Below, one piece after another: positions 1-6,852 of a DNA stretch of 16,962 nt (within the stretch, counting starts at the first letter, position 1; each line of letters starts with the position of its first letter). The notes under the pieces were generated by a model. That model saw only the letters and a program-made list of their open reading frames with translations. It had not been told where the DNA came from and did no database searches. The stretch is taken from contig JBNJCW010000045.1 in assembly GCA_051744345.1 (NCBI GenBank), positions 1 through 16,962 of the forward strand. The letters run 5' to 3'. Origin of the DNA: Halolacustris sp051744345 (GTDB lineage: Bacteria; Actinomycetota; Humimicrobiia; Humimicrobiales; Humimicrobiaceae). The position numbers and the translations under genes are program-made.

Positions 1-329
1 TGCTGGCGGACAGCAGGGAAATGAAGGCTGAGCTTCATAAAAATTTTGGGGTTCAGGCTGTGGATATGGAAAGCTATTATATCTGCAGGCAAGCAGCAGT
101 CCAGAATATTCCCTTTATGGTAATCAGGGCTGTATCAGATACTGCAGAACAGGACCTGCCTCCCTTTATGGCTGACTTTTCCAGGGGCAAAAAATTTATA
201 GGCAGCCTGGGGCTTATAAAATATGTTACCAGGCCGTCCCGGGCAAAAGAGCTGTGGCATACTTTAAAAAACACCAGGGCTGCTGCTGTTAACCTAACCG
301 AAGCGGTCAGGAAATTGGTTCTGCATTAA
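1..329 (+). CDS. Phosphorylase-superfamily nucleosidase, C-terminal part (5' end outside window)
   Basis: The reading frame is open from the left edge (first full codon at position 3) to TAA at 327-329, so only about the last 109 residues are present. The segment VDMESYYICRQAA followed by PFMVIRAVSDTA is the signature of PNP/UDP phosphorylase-fold enzymes (MTA/SAH nucleosidases and the hopanoid-linked HpnG type). There the Met-Glu pair binds the ribose and the Asp of SDTA contacts the purine base. The tail after the SD motif, with RPSRAKELWHTL, resembles the HpnG/futalosine-type subgroup more than classical MTAN, but too little remains to assign a substrate. The enzyme would be cytosolic and cleave an N-glycosidic bond. 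The ATG at position 21 is internal to the conserved fold and is not the start. The 3' end overlaps the convergent dehydrogenase gene by 23 bp, leaving no room for an intergenic terminator. Confidence 0.75.
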   Translation, partial: LADSREMKAELHKNFGVQAVDMESYYICRQAAVQNIPFMVIRAVSDTAEQDLPPFMADFSRGKKFIGSLGLIKYVTRPSRAKELWHTLKNTRAAAVNLTEAVRKLVLH

Positions 330-1395
330 AAGGCACCCCTACCTTCCGGCCATTTTGCTTTAGATCCTTTACCACATTTACTAAAAGTGGTATTCCGTGT
401 TTGCGGTTATAATCCTCATTTTCAAATTCTTTCTCTCCAGCAACATAAATCCTGTCTTTTCCCTTGGCCTTGGGAGAGGCTTTTAAATCTCCTACCAGTT
501 TATCTATCTGCTTTTTAAAATCAACCAGCGGCCTGAATGCCTCTATGTCTACGGCCATGAAAAAATGGCTTACATCCGATTCCCTGGGCTCATGGGGAAA
601 GCCTATATCGGTAAGGTTTGAACCTCCTGAAAGAGCCCCGCAGAGTATGTCCACCATAATTGCCAGGCCATAACCCTTGTAACTTCTCATGATATCGCTG
701 GCTCCCAGGGGAGTAACCGCCCCAGGGCCTCCGCTCTGGACATTTTTGGGGTCATCGGTAAGGTTGCCGTCATCATCGATGCCCCATCCCAGGGGTATCT
801 TTTCTCCTTTTTTCTCATAAACCTTTACCTTGCCAATGGGTACGGTACTGGTAGCCATATCCAGGACAAAGGGGTATTGTTTGTCTGAAGGCGCAGCTAC
901 AGCAATAGGGTTGGTTCCAAAAACTGCTGTCCTGCCGTAAGTTGGAGCTACCAGAGGCTGGGAATTGGTAAGGCTTATCCCAATCATCCCATGTTCCAGG
1001 GCCATCATGGCATAGTATCCGGCTATTCCATAGTGGTTGCTGTGCCTTGCGGTGACTACCGCGATATGGGATTTCTTGGCTTTCTCAATACATTTTTTCA
1101 TCGAATGGTAACCGACAACCTGCCCTACTCCATTGCCTCCGTCAACCAATGCGGTGGTATCAGTTTCTCTCACCATTTTCCAGGGAGTTCGGGGATCCAT
1201 ATATTTTTTTAATAATCTGTTTCCGTAATAGGAACTAAGCCTTATAAGGCCATGGGAACTAACCCCCCTTAGGTCAGCTGAAATCAAAACATCTCCCACA
1301 ATCCTGGCATCTTCTTCGGGCACTCCCAGTTTGTCCATAAATTTTATTGTATATTCTATCAGGTCTTCTTTGCTGAAACGGAGTACATCTTCCAT
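307..1395 (-). CDS. Ldh2-family malate/L-lactate/ureidoglycolate-type NAD(P)-dependent dehydrogenase
   Basis: This 362-aa protein has the full length and motif order of the Ldh2 (malate/L-lactate/L-sulfolactate dehydrogenase) family, which oxidises 2-hydroxy acids with NAD(P) and is unrelated to classical Rossmann LDH/MDH. Visible motifs are SADLRGVSSHG (residues 39-49), the SNHYG block with the conserved His at 121, GTNPIAVAAP, the LDMATS stretch followed by GK, and the Gly-rich KGYGL segment before the C-terminal domain. The substrate cannot be read from sequence; malate, lactate, sulfolactate and ureidoglycolate are all possible. There is no signal peptide, so it is cytosolic. The start is supported by a purine-rich GGAAAGGG shortly upstream of ATG. 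It stands alone on the minus strand, and its 3' end overlaps the convergent phosphorylase gene. Confidence 0.9.
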   Translation of the reverse strand: MEDVLRFSKEDLIEYTIKFMDKLGVPEEDARIVGDVLISADLRGVSSHGLIRLSSYYGNRLLKKYMDPRTPWKMVRETDTTALVDGGNGVGQVVGYHSMKKCIEKAKKSHIAVVTARHSNHYGIAGYYAMMALEHGMIGISLTNSQPLVAPTYGRTAVFGTNPIAVAAPSDKQYPFVLDMATSTVPIGKVKVYEKKGEKIPLGWGIDDDGNLTDDPKNVQSGGPGAVTPLGASDIMRSYKGYGLAIMVDILCGALSGGSNLTDIGFPHEPRESDVSHFFMAVDIEAFRPLVDFKKQIDKLVGDLKASPKAKGKDRIYVAGEKEFENEDYNRKHGIPLLVNVVKDLKQNGRKVGVPFNAEPIS

Positions 1396-1583
1396 TGTTT
1401 TCCCTTTCCGTATTGCATGCTGTTAAATAATTAAATGCAAAGCCCCTCGACCGGCTGCTGCAGAGATCCGGGCTTATATAAAAAAATAATAATCTGTTCA
1501 AATAAGCAAGAAGGCAAACCTTGCAGCCGGTGGAAACAAAAGATCTTCCTGTCTATCTCCCTGCTCCAGAAGACCGGCAGCCG

Positions 1584-1730
1584 TTACCGGTGTACAGCCG
1601 CAGCATATTTATCGCCAACCTGCAGTGGGCTGTATTTGAAACCGTATTGGCTGGTTGAGGCCATATTCAATGCGGTATCCCGCAGAATCCCTCCTGCAGC
1701 TTCCAAAATACCGGGCGTATTCTTTACCAT
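1584..1730 (-). CDS. Candidate small protein, 48 aa, unknown function
   Basis: A 48-codon ORF begins at ATG (1728-1730) and ends at TAA (1584-1586). The product starts MVKNTPGILEAAGG and ends YAAAVHR, with no hydrophobic segment and no family I recognise. Codon choice (CTG, GCA, CAG, ACC) resembles the window's real genes, unlike the ORF on the opposite strand. A GGGGAT lies about 11 nt upstream of the ATG, a weak and somewhat distant ribosome binding site. An in-frame stop nine codons upstream fixes the reading frame's maximum extent. It sits in the 480-bp gap between the dehydrogenase and HU genes, divergent from HU. It may be a real small gene, the remnant of a longer one, or chance. Confidence 0.35.
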   Translation of the reverse strand: MVKNTPGILEAAGGILRDTALNMASTSQYGFKYSPLQVGDKYAAAVHR

Positions 1731-1753
1731 TTTATTTTTATCCCCAAAAAAGA

Positions 1754-1782
1754 ATTACAAAATAAATATAAATATGTATAAT
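1754..1782 (+). promoter_or_regulatory. Sigma-A-type promoter for the HU gene
   Basis: ATTACA (1754-1759), a 17-nt spacer and a perfect TATAAT (1777-1782) lie about 98 bp upstream of the HU start codon. The surroundings are very AT-rich. Transcription would begin near 1789, giving a leader of roughly 90 nt. The same ATTACA-17-TATAAT arrangement recurs at 3471-3499. Confidence 0.55.
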
Positions 1783-1879
1783 GTTAATAGCTAACCCTGT
1801 AATTATCTACAGGATACAGGTATATGAAGAATTGTTCAAGAATTTCAAAAGCAACAAAGGAGAAGAGGGAGGTATACAG

Positions 1880-2152
1880 ATGACCAAATCAGAACTAGTA
1901 GAAGCAGTACAGGAAAAGACCGGCTTGACCAAAAAGGATGTAGGCAGCGTAGTCGATGCTACCGTGGGTGCCATCACCGATGCCCTGGTTAATGGAGACA
2001 AGGTATCTCTGGTAGGCTTTGGCACATTCCAGATTTCCAACAGGAAAGCAAGAACCGGACAAAATCCACAGACCGGTGAAAAAATTGAAATTCCGGCCAG
2101 AAAAGTTCCAAAATTTACCCCTGGCAAAAGCCTCAAGGAAAAGGTTAGCTAA
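1880..2152 (+). CDS. hup: HU-family nucleoid DNA-binding protein
   Basis: This 90-aa protein matches HU/IHF over its whole length: an N-terminal helical dimerisation region (KSELVEAVQEKTG), the central GFGTF turn (46-50), and the beta-arm carrying RTGQNPQTGEK. Pro63 in that arm is the residue that intercalates into bent DNA. The C-terminal FTPGKSLKEKV is also typical. It binds DNA without strong sequence preference as a dimer and compacts or bends the chromosome. The start at 1880 is chosen over an in-frame ATG at 1781 because GGGAGG (1867-1872) sits 7 nt upstream and the family begins exactly here. The gene is monocistronic: its own promoter lies upstream and a stem-loop follows at 2181-2209. 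Confidence 0.97.
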   Translation: MTKSELVEAVQEKTGLTKKDVGSVVDATVGAITDALVNGDKVSLVGFGTFQISNRKARTGQNPQTGEKIEIPARKVPKFTPGKSLKEKVS

Positions 2153-2180
2153 TTTCAGGTTACAAATAAAATTTAGCTTA

Positions 2181-2209
2181 TTAAAGGCATCTTAAAAGGG
2201 TGCCTTTAA
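2181..2209 (+). terminator. Stem-loop after the HU gene
   Basis: TTAAAGGCA (2181-2189) pairs perfectly with TGCCTTTAA (2201-2209) around an 11-nt loop, 28 bp after the HU stop. The following U-tract is interrupted (TTATTTAAAAG), so termination may be partial. Confidence 0.6.
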
Positions 2210-2255
2210 TTATTTAAAAGGTTCTGTGCCTGGTTTATAAAAGGGGAGTAATCAA

Positions 2256-3431
2256 TTGAAAGATAGCCTTAAACAGTACTTATGGCAGTCTCCAAATTTC
2301 TTATCCATATTTGTTTTTGCAGTTTTCATGCTTGCCCCAACCTCTATACTTATAGATATAAGCCGGTCAATGGGAGCAACTCCCCAGGATATAAATTATG
2401 TTTTTACCTTGTTTACCATTGGAGGCATTGCCGGAAGGCTTACCGCATTTTTATATAACAGGCGGTTCAGTAACTTAAAAATCATGGTAGGCTCTTTCCT
2501 GTTACTGGGCGCCTTGAGCATATGGCTTTTTTTTATCAATACCCTGCTGATACTGTATATAGTGTATGTCATCAGCGGATACCTGCTGGGTGTAGTATAC
2601 CTGCAGGCAAATAAAAACCTTATGGAAAGCAGAATCAGGGATAAAGCCAGGCTGGCCAATCTGGCCATAAGTTTTTATCCCCTTGGCGCTGCAGCAGGGC
2701 CATTGATTTCAACCGCTATTGTAGGGCGGGGCTACAACTGGAGGTATATTTACCTGCTGATGATCCCCCTGGTTATCCTGGTTATCATATTATTTATCCT
2801 GCTTGAACCCAAAAACAATAACAGCAAGCAGGAAAAGGGTGAAGCTACCTATGCCAGGGAGATTTTTAAAAACAAAAAGGACAATTTCAGTTATACCATA
2901 ATAGTTTTGCTGGTGCTTACCTACTGTATTTCTGAAGCGGTAGTATTTACCTGGGCTCCCACTTACTTGAGGGCAGAAAGGTTTTTCAGCCCTCAGGGCG
3001 CAGGGTTGGCAGTTACCGTTTTCTGGTTTGCTGTAATAGGGGGGAGGATGATTATAAGTGCTGTAACCGGCAAGTTTGACAGCTACAAGATAATGTTTTT
3101 TATATCCATAGTTGGTATGGTTTCAATTTCATCCATGCTATTTTTTACCCAGAAAAACCTTATATTCCTTTTCATGGGCCTTGCCGGCTTGGGTTATTCA
3201 GGGATGTTTCCCCTGCTGCTTGCTACTGGGAGCGAGATGTTTGACCGAGGAAAAGGGGTGATACTCACCATTATCTTTGCTGCTTCCAGTGCGGCCAAAG
3301 CCCTTACACCCTACCTGGTCAGCCTGGCCGTAAAATCAAGCATGTTTCTTTCATTTTTCCTTGCGTCCATATTTATGGCCTCAACCGTATTGCTCCTGCT
3401 GCTGCTTATAATATATGATAAAAAAAATTAA
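2256..3431 (+). CDS. Major facilitator superfamily transporter
   Basis: This 391-aa polytopic protein has about 12 hydrophobic segments split by a basic, hydrophilic central loop near residues 185-212 (EPKNNNSKQEK...), the normal MFS layout of two six-helix halves. The short basic loop GGIAGRLTAFLYNRRF between helices 2 and 3 corresponds to the MFS motif-A region. The second half carries an equivalent GGRMIISAVTGKF. It probably moves a small solute or drug by proton coupling, but nothing in the sequence names the substrate. Translation starts at TTG, chosen because GGGGAG (2243-2248) is correctly spaced and no in-frame ATG fits the first helix. It lies 103 bp after HU, beyond the stem-loop, and ends in its own hairpin. 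The neighbours give no clue to the substrate. Confidence 0.88.
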   Translation: MKDSLKQYLWQSPNFLSIFVFAVFMLAPTSILIDISRSMGATPQDINYVFTLFTIGGIAGRLTAFLYNRRFSNLKIMVGSFLLLGALSIWLFFINTLLILYIVYVISGYLLGVVYLQANKNLMESRIRDKARLANLAISFYPLGAAAGPLISTAIVGRGYNWRYIYLLMIPLVILVIILFILLEPKNNNSKQEKGEATYAREIFKNKKDNFSYTIIVLLVLTYCISEAVVFTWAPTYLRAERFFSPQGAGLAVTVFWFAVIGGRMIISAVTGKFDSYKIMFFISIVGMVSISSMLFFTQKNLIFLFMGLAGLGYSGMFPLLLATGSEMFDRGKGVILTIIFAASSAAKALTPYLVSLAVKSSMFLSFFLASIFMASTVLLLLLLIIYDKKN

Positions 3432-3450
3432 TACTGATAAATAGTATTAA
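3428..3450 (+). terminator. AT-rich hairpin after the MFS gene
   Basis: TTAATACT (3428-3435) and AGTATTAA (3443-3450) form an 8-bp stem with a 7-nt loop, starting at the stop codon and followed by TTAATAATTTT. The stem is weak because it contains few G-C pairs. Confidence 0.4.
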
Positions 3451-3470
3451 TTAATAATTTTAAATTCCTG

Positions 3471-3499
3471 ATTACAAAAAAATTAAAACATTCTATAAT
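3471..3499 (+). promoter_or_regulatory. Promoter of the TIGR04076 / histidine kinase / regulator / pseudopilin cluster
   Basis: ATTACA (3471-3476), a 17-nt spacer and a perfect TATAAT (3494-3499) lie in an AT-rich gap after the MFS hairpin. The expected transcription start (about 3505-3507) coincides with the first possible ATG of the next gene at 3506. That points either to a leaderless message or to translation from the second ATG at 3527. Confidence 0.5.
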
Positions 3500-3505
3500 A
3501 TAATA

Positions 3506-3841
3506 ATGGTATTAAACCATAAAGATATGAGGCTTATAGTAGAAGTAGCGGAAATAAAAGGTGTATGCCCAGTCTATAAGCGGGGAGACCAATTCATAAT
3601 AGAGGATGGGTACAGGCTGAAAAGCCCCAGGGATATCTGCATGCATTCCCTGTCCTCTATCCTTCCCTATTATGTAGCTTTAAGCAGGGGGATTAACCCC
3701 AAACATTTGGGGCTGGCCTCTTCCGAAGATGCCGAAGCCTCTTATGTGCAATGCCTGGACCCTTGCCGGTATACCGGCGGGGGTACGGTTATTTTTAAAA
3801 TTGCCAGAAGATGCCATGAAAATAAAGATAAACATCCATAA
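3506..3841 (+). CDS. TIGR04076-family small cysteine-containing protein
   Basis: The protein has up to 111 aa and matches the pattern of the uncharacterised TIGR04076 family: KGVCPVYKRGDQFIIEDG near the start, CMHSLSSILPYYVALSRGI in the middle, and YVQCLDP plus TGGGTVIF near the end. Conserved cysteines are at 21, 45, 83 and 87, with another at 102. The spacing suggests a metal or redox site, but the function of the family is not established. Two starts are possible: ATG 3506, which sits almost on the predicted transcription start, and ATG 3527, which gives MRLIVEVAEIKG and better matches where the family usually begins. Neither has a strong ribosome binding site. Its 3' end overlaps the kinase gene by 26 bp, so the two are probably translationally coupled and may work together in sensing. 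Confidence 0.85.
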   Translation: MVLNHKDMRLIVEVAEIKGVCPVYKRGDQFIIEDGYRLKSPRDICMHSLSSILPYYVALSRGINPKHLGLASSEDAEASYVQCLDPCRYTGGGTVIFKIARRCHENKDKHP

Positions 3842-5348
3842 GGGGATATACGGCATAATCGTATTAAGTACCTCCCTTGCCGCCCTTGTTGTTTCTTCTG
3901 CCTACAATTACCTTTTATTCCATACCCTGGCTGAGATTTACAGTATAGTGATTGCTTTTATCATATTTATCATTACATGGAATTCAGCCAGGTTTATTGA
4001 CAACCACTACCTTATATTCATCGGGGTGGCTTATCTTTTTATCGGGTCTATTGACCTTGTCCACACCCTGGCCTATAAAGGTATGGGCATAGTTGTTGGA
4101 AATGGCGCCAATGTTTCTACACAGCTGTGGATTTCTGCACGGTTTATTGAGGCAACCGCCCTGCTGATTGCACCGGTATTTGTAAGGAGGAAGGTCAATT
4201 ACCATTTGCAGTTATTAATTTATTCGGCTATTAGCGCTTTCTTGTTTTTATCGATATTTTACTGGAGGATATTTCCGCGGTGCTATATAGAAGGGGTAGG
4301 ATTAACCCCTTTTAAAATCTATTCGGAGTACCTGATTGTAGCGCTGCTTGCCGCTTCCATAATATTTATATACAGGCTAAGGAAAGAATTTGACAAAAAA
4401 ATGTTCTACCTTTTGGTTTCCTCCATTTCCATCACTGCAATAGGGGAGGTATTTTTCACACTTTATGTTGATGTTTACGGATTTTTTAACCTGTTAGGCC
4501 ATGTTTTTAAGATAATATCATTCTACCTTATATACAAAGCCATAGTAGAATCAGGAATAAGGAGGCCTTATGATATACTGTTTGGAAGGCTGAGCAGAAA
4601 CAGAGAACTTTTGCAGAAAAAAACAGCAAAACTTCAAATGCTGAACAACGAACTTGAATCCTTTGCCTATACCGTATCACATGATTTGAGGGGCCCGCTG
4701 CGGAGCATAGACGACTACAGCCATGCACTTGCTGAGGATTACTCAAAAGTTTTAGATACGGAGGCAATAGGCTATATTTCAAGGATCCGGGCTTCTGCAA
4801 GAAAAATGGAAAACCTTATAAATGATATACTCAAGCTTTCCCATATATCCACAAAAGATGTCAAAAAGAACAGGTTTAACTTAAGCCAGCTTGCCCAAAA
4901 GGTTTTTGACTGCTTATCTTCAGAGGAGCCCAACAGGACCATTGAGTTCAGGGTAAAGCCGGATATTGAAATAGAGGCAGATAAAAATCTGGTAGAGATT
5001 CTGTTAAGGAACCTGATTGAAAATTCAATCAAGTTTACTGCAAATAAAAAGAATGCCAGAATAGAGCTTACAGCAGGCAAAAGCAACGGCCGGAAAGTAT
5101 TCAGTTTGAAGGATAACGGCATAGGCATAAGCATGGAATACGCCGAAAAGATATTTGAACCTTTCCGCAAGTTTCATATAGATGATACTATAAAGGGAAG
5201 CGGTATAGGGCTGGCTACAGTTCGTAAAATAGTGAAACTGCATGGCGGGAAGGTTTGGGCTGTAGGCGAGATAAACAGGGCAATGACAATTTTTTTTACA
5301 CTGGGAGGAGAAGGTGAACAAGAAAACCATTCTGCTCATAGAGGATGA
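3816..5348 (+). CDS. MASE3-domain sensor histidine kinase
   Basis: From ATG 3816 this is a 510-aa membrane kinase. Residues 1 to about 245 contain several transmembrane helices with MASE3 hallmarks: LFHTLAEIYSIVIAF, IDLVHTLAYKGM and STQLWISARFIEA. MASE3 is a membrane-embedded sensory domain of unknown ligand. A short linker leads to a HisKA domain with the phospho-acceptor His289 in VSHDLRGPLR. The ATP-binding domain follows: N-box NLIENSIKF (399-407), G1 box DNGIGI (433-438) and G2 box GSGIGLA (461-467). All catalytic motifs look intact. A longer reading frame opens at 3729, but that start lies inside the preceding gene and precedes the first helix; ATG 3816 is preferred although its ribosome binding site (AGAAG) is modest. 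The gene overlaps both neighbours, consistent with one operon and with phosphotransfer to the adjacent regulator. Confidence 0.92.
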   Translation: MKIKINIHKGIYGIIVLSTSLAALVVSSAYNYLLFHTLAEIYSIVIAFIIFIITWNSARFIDNHYLIFIGVAYLFIGSIDLVHTLAYKGMGIVVGNGANVSTQLWISARFIEATALLIAPVFVRRKVNYHLQLLIYSAISAFLFLSIFYWRIFPRCYIEGVGLTPFKIYSEYLIVALLAASIIFIYRLRKEFDKKMFYLLVSSISITAIGEVFFTLYVDVYGFFNLLGHVFKIISFYLIYKAIVESGIRRPYDILFGRLSRNRELLQKKTAKLQMLNNELESFAYTVSHDLRGPLRSIDDYSHALAEDYSKVLDTEAIGYISRIRASARKMENLINDILKLSHISTKDVKKNRFNLSQLAQKVFDCLSSEEPNRTIEFRVKPDIEIEADKNLVEILLRNLIENSIKFTANKKNARIELTAGKSNGRKVFSLKDNGIGISMEYAEKIFEPFRKFHIDDTIKGSGIGLATVRKIVKLHGGKVWAVGEINRAMTIFFTLGGEGEQENHSAHRG

Positions 5349-5757
5349 TGCAGATGACGCCAGGTTGACCATCAGGGCTTTTAAGAAAAGCAGCATATCC
5401 CTGGACTATGTTCTTTACGCCTACAGCGGCAGGCAGGCCATGAATTATCTGAACATGCGGGGAGAGAGCCAGGGCCAGGAAAGGGATTTTACCCCCGACC
5501 TTATACTCCTGGACCTTAAACTGCCCGAAATCGACGGATTCGAAATCCTGGAAAAAATAAGGTCAAAGGAGGAAACCAGGCTGCTGCCGGTGGTAATTTT
5601 TACATCTTCTGACCAACCCGCAGACATAACAGCCTGCTACAGGCTTGGTGCTAACAGCTATGTCCAGAAACCAGTAAATTTTGATCATTTTATAGATACT
5701 GTTAAAAAGCTCTGCAATTACTGGCTGGTTATAAATAAAAATCCCGGGGGGAAATAA
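5314..5757 (+). CDS. Single-domain (CheY/Rcp1-type) response regulator
   Basis: This 147-aa protein is a receiver domain and nothing else. The acidic pocket is Glu10-Asp11-Asp12, the phospho-acceptor is Asp67 in LILLDLKLPEIDG, the switch Thr is at 97 (IFTSS) and the conserved Lys119 lies in VQKP. The longer loop before the acceptor Asp and the IEDDADDARLTIRAF opening are typical of the Rcp1 subgroup paired with phytochrome-like and hybrid kinases. With no DNA-binding output domain, it should act through protein-protein contact or as a phosphorelay carrier. Translation starts at GTG, preceded by GGGAGGAG (5303-5310). It overlaps the kinase gene by 35 bp, so it is the obvious cognate partner. 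The next gene, 23 bp downstream, encodes a pseudopilin. Confidence 0.93.
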   Translation: MNKKTILLIEDDADDARLTIRAFKKSSISLDYVLYAYSGRQAMNYLNMRGESQGQERDFTPDLILLDLKLPEIDGFEILEKIRSKEETRLLPVVIFTSSDQPADITACYRLGANSYVQKPVNFDHFIDTVKKLCNYWLVINKNPGGK

Positions 5758-5780
5758 TAAAAAATATCTGAAAGGCAAAG

Positions 5781-6224
5781 ATGGGCATATTCTTAAAAAC
5801 ATCAAAAACTGATGCGGACAGGCGGATTAAGCAAAACAGGGGCTTTACCCTGGTCGAGCTCATGGTGGTGGTACTGATAGTAGCAGTGTTGATAGGAATA
5901 TCCGTACCAGCCTATCTTATATTCAGGGAAAGGGCAAGGGAAGCATCCACTAAAAGTGAAATGAAGAGCATAGTCATAGCTATAGAGATGTACAGGAATG
6001 ATTACAGTGTTTATCCATCCCAGGAAAATTTCCCCCATGATATTAATAATTATTTTGGCGCCCAGGCTCCTGAAGCTGATTTTTGGAATACGCCTTATGT
6101 TTATGATTCAGATGGAGATAAATATCTCCTTAGAAGCAATGGAAAGGACCGGCAGGAGGGTACAGCCGATGATATAGTTTTTGAAAATGGAGTCATGACT
6201 TTCACGGGTGCTTATGGCAATTGA
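5781..6224 (+). CDS. GspG-like type II secretion / type IV pilus pseudopilin
   Basis: This 147-aa protein has a class III (prepilin) signal. A basic 21-residue leader ends in NRG21, and the mature protein would begin FTLVELMVVVLIVAVL with Glu26 at the conserved +5 position. Prepilin peptidase would cut after Gly21. The hydrophobic N-terminal helix is followed by a soluble region with IAIEMYRNDYSVYP and an Asp-rich end (DFWNTPYVYDSDGDKYLLRSNGKD), the pattern of the GspG calcium-binding C-terminus. The protein is anchored in the membrane before assembly into a pseudopilus or pilus-like fibre. No assembly ATPase, platform protein or peptidase gene is in the window, so the machinery would be encoded elsewhere. 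It follows the response regulator by 23 bp and is probably in the same transcript. Confidence 0.9.
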   Translation: MGIFLKTSKTDADRRIKQNRGFTLVELMVVVLIVAVLIGISVPAYLIFRERAREASTKSEMKSIVIAIEMYRNDYSVYPSQENFPHDINNYFGAQAPEADFWNTPYVYDSDGDKYLLRSNGKDRQEGTADDIVFENGVMTFTGAYGN

Positions 6225-6414
6225 AATTCTGTCCGGAGCATAATAGCTATCATGCAGAAATTTTGCACTGCCTCCTCTGCAGTTTCTTAACCCCTGCCTG
6301 TATTGAATAACTTCTATCCTGTTTAGGCATTAAGCCCTGATTTCAATTTTGTTTTAGCTTAAATTATAAAATAATTATTATATATTTGAACTATTTAATT
6401 ACGGTAATATAATG
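6225..6414. other. Intergenic stretch after the pseudopilin
   Basis: No coding sequence is visible. A short inverted repeat ACTGC...GCAGT near 6268-6285 follows the pseudopilin stop and might weakly terminate transcription. The right part (about 6355-6412) is extremely AT-rich. No promoter is convincing. Confidence 0.3.
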
Positions 6415-6602
6415 ATGGAGGCAAAGATTTTGGCGGGTAGCTGATGCGGTGGAGGGCTATGAGCTCCCACCGGCCCTATAGTCCTGCCCCTGGGGTTGCA
6501 ATGGCATTGGAAGAGATAAATAAAAACAGCGGCAGGCTTTATGAACCTGCGGTGGTGGATGCAGCGCTAAAAGTATTTGAAAAGAAGAAATTTAAATTTT
6601 AG
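6415..6602 (+). pseudogene. Truncated, frameshifted C-terminal fragment of an HD-GYP phosphodiesterase domain
   Basis: Joining three frames recovers the classic end of an HD-GYP domain. EAKILA reads in one frame up to 6435. VADAVE follows in the next frame (6437-6454). AMSSHRPYSPAPG continues in the third (6456 on), running through ALEEINKNSGRLYEPAVVDAALKVFEKK to TAG at 6600-6602. HD-GYP proteins hydrolyse cyclic-di-GMP, but here the HD and GYP catalytic motifs are absent, because the sequence upstream of about 6415 is non-coding. The two frame changes are each repaired by removing one G, at the GGG around 6435-6437 and at the GGG around 6454-6456. Single-base shifts could be sequencing errors, but the missing N-terminal part makes a true pseudogene likely. 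Confidence 0.8.
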
Positions 6603-6614
6603 GAGGTAAAAGGT

Positions 6615-6848
6615 ATGCCCCATGTAATCATAAAACTGTGGCCGGGAAGGACAGAACAGGAAAAAACAAAGCTCAGCAAAATTATTTTAAATGGCATCAA
6701 GGAAGCAGTTGGGTGCACCGCGGACGCTGTCTCTATTGCCATAGAGGAAGTTCCCCAGGATAAGTGGTTTGATGAGGTCTATTACCCTGATATTGAAGCC
6801 AAAAAAGAGACCCTATATAAAAAACCCGGCTACGGCCCGAAAAAATAA
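6615..6848 (+). CDS. 4-oxalocrotonate tautomerase-family enzyme, PptA-like
   Basis: This 77-aa protein begins MPHVIIKLWPG. After Met removal Pro1 becomes the catalytic general base that defines the tautomerase superfamily. Length and layout (SIAIEEVPQDKW in the middle, KKPGY near the end) fit the 77-residue PptA/YdcE dimeric type better than the roughly 62-residue xylH-type hexamers. The enzyme would interconvert keto and enol forms of a small acid in the cytosol; the physiological substrate of this subgroup is not known. A textbook AGGAGG (6601-6606), overlapping the stop of the HD-GYP remnant, lies 8 nt before the ATG. The gene converges on the ABC exporter operon with only 4 bp between stop codons. 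Confidence 0.9.
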   Translation: MPHVIIKLWPGRTEQEKTKLSKIILNGIKEAVGCTADAVSIAIEEVPQDKWFDEVYYPDIEAKKETLYKKPGYGPKK

Positions 6849-6852
6849 AGGG

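Larger units (their letters stand above)
1396..1879. other. 484-bp intergenic region between dehydrogenase and HU genes
   Basis: Apart from the candidate 48-aa minus-strand ORF and the HU promoter, I see no gene here. A long-range inverted repeat pairs AAGCCC (1440-1445) with GGGCTT (1470-1475) around a CCGG...CCGG interior. It lies roughly 45-80 bp upstream of the dehydrogenase start on the minus strand and could be a leader hairpin or a terminator for the small ORF. It lacks a clean U-tract on the minus strand. No riboswitch class is recognisable by eye. Confidence 0.4.

Noticed and set aside
1435..1794. 119-codon plus-strand ORF between the dehydrogenase and HU genes
   Set aside because: It has no ribosome binding site, an odd composition rich in Cys, Ser and Pro, runs through the HU promoter, and is antisense to a shorter ORF with better codon use.
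3729..3815. Earlier in-frame start for the histidine kinase
   Set aside because: It lies inside the TIGR04076 coding region and would add 29 hydrophilic residues before the first membrane helix; ATG 3816 fits the MASE3 layout.
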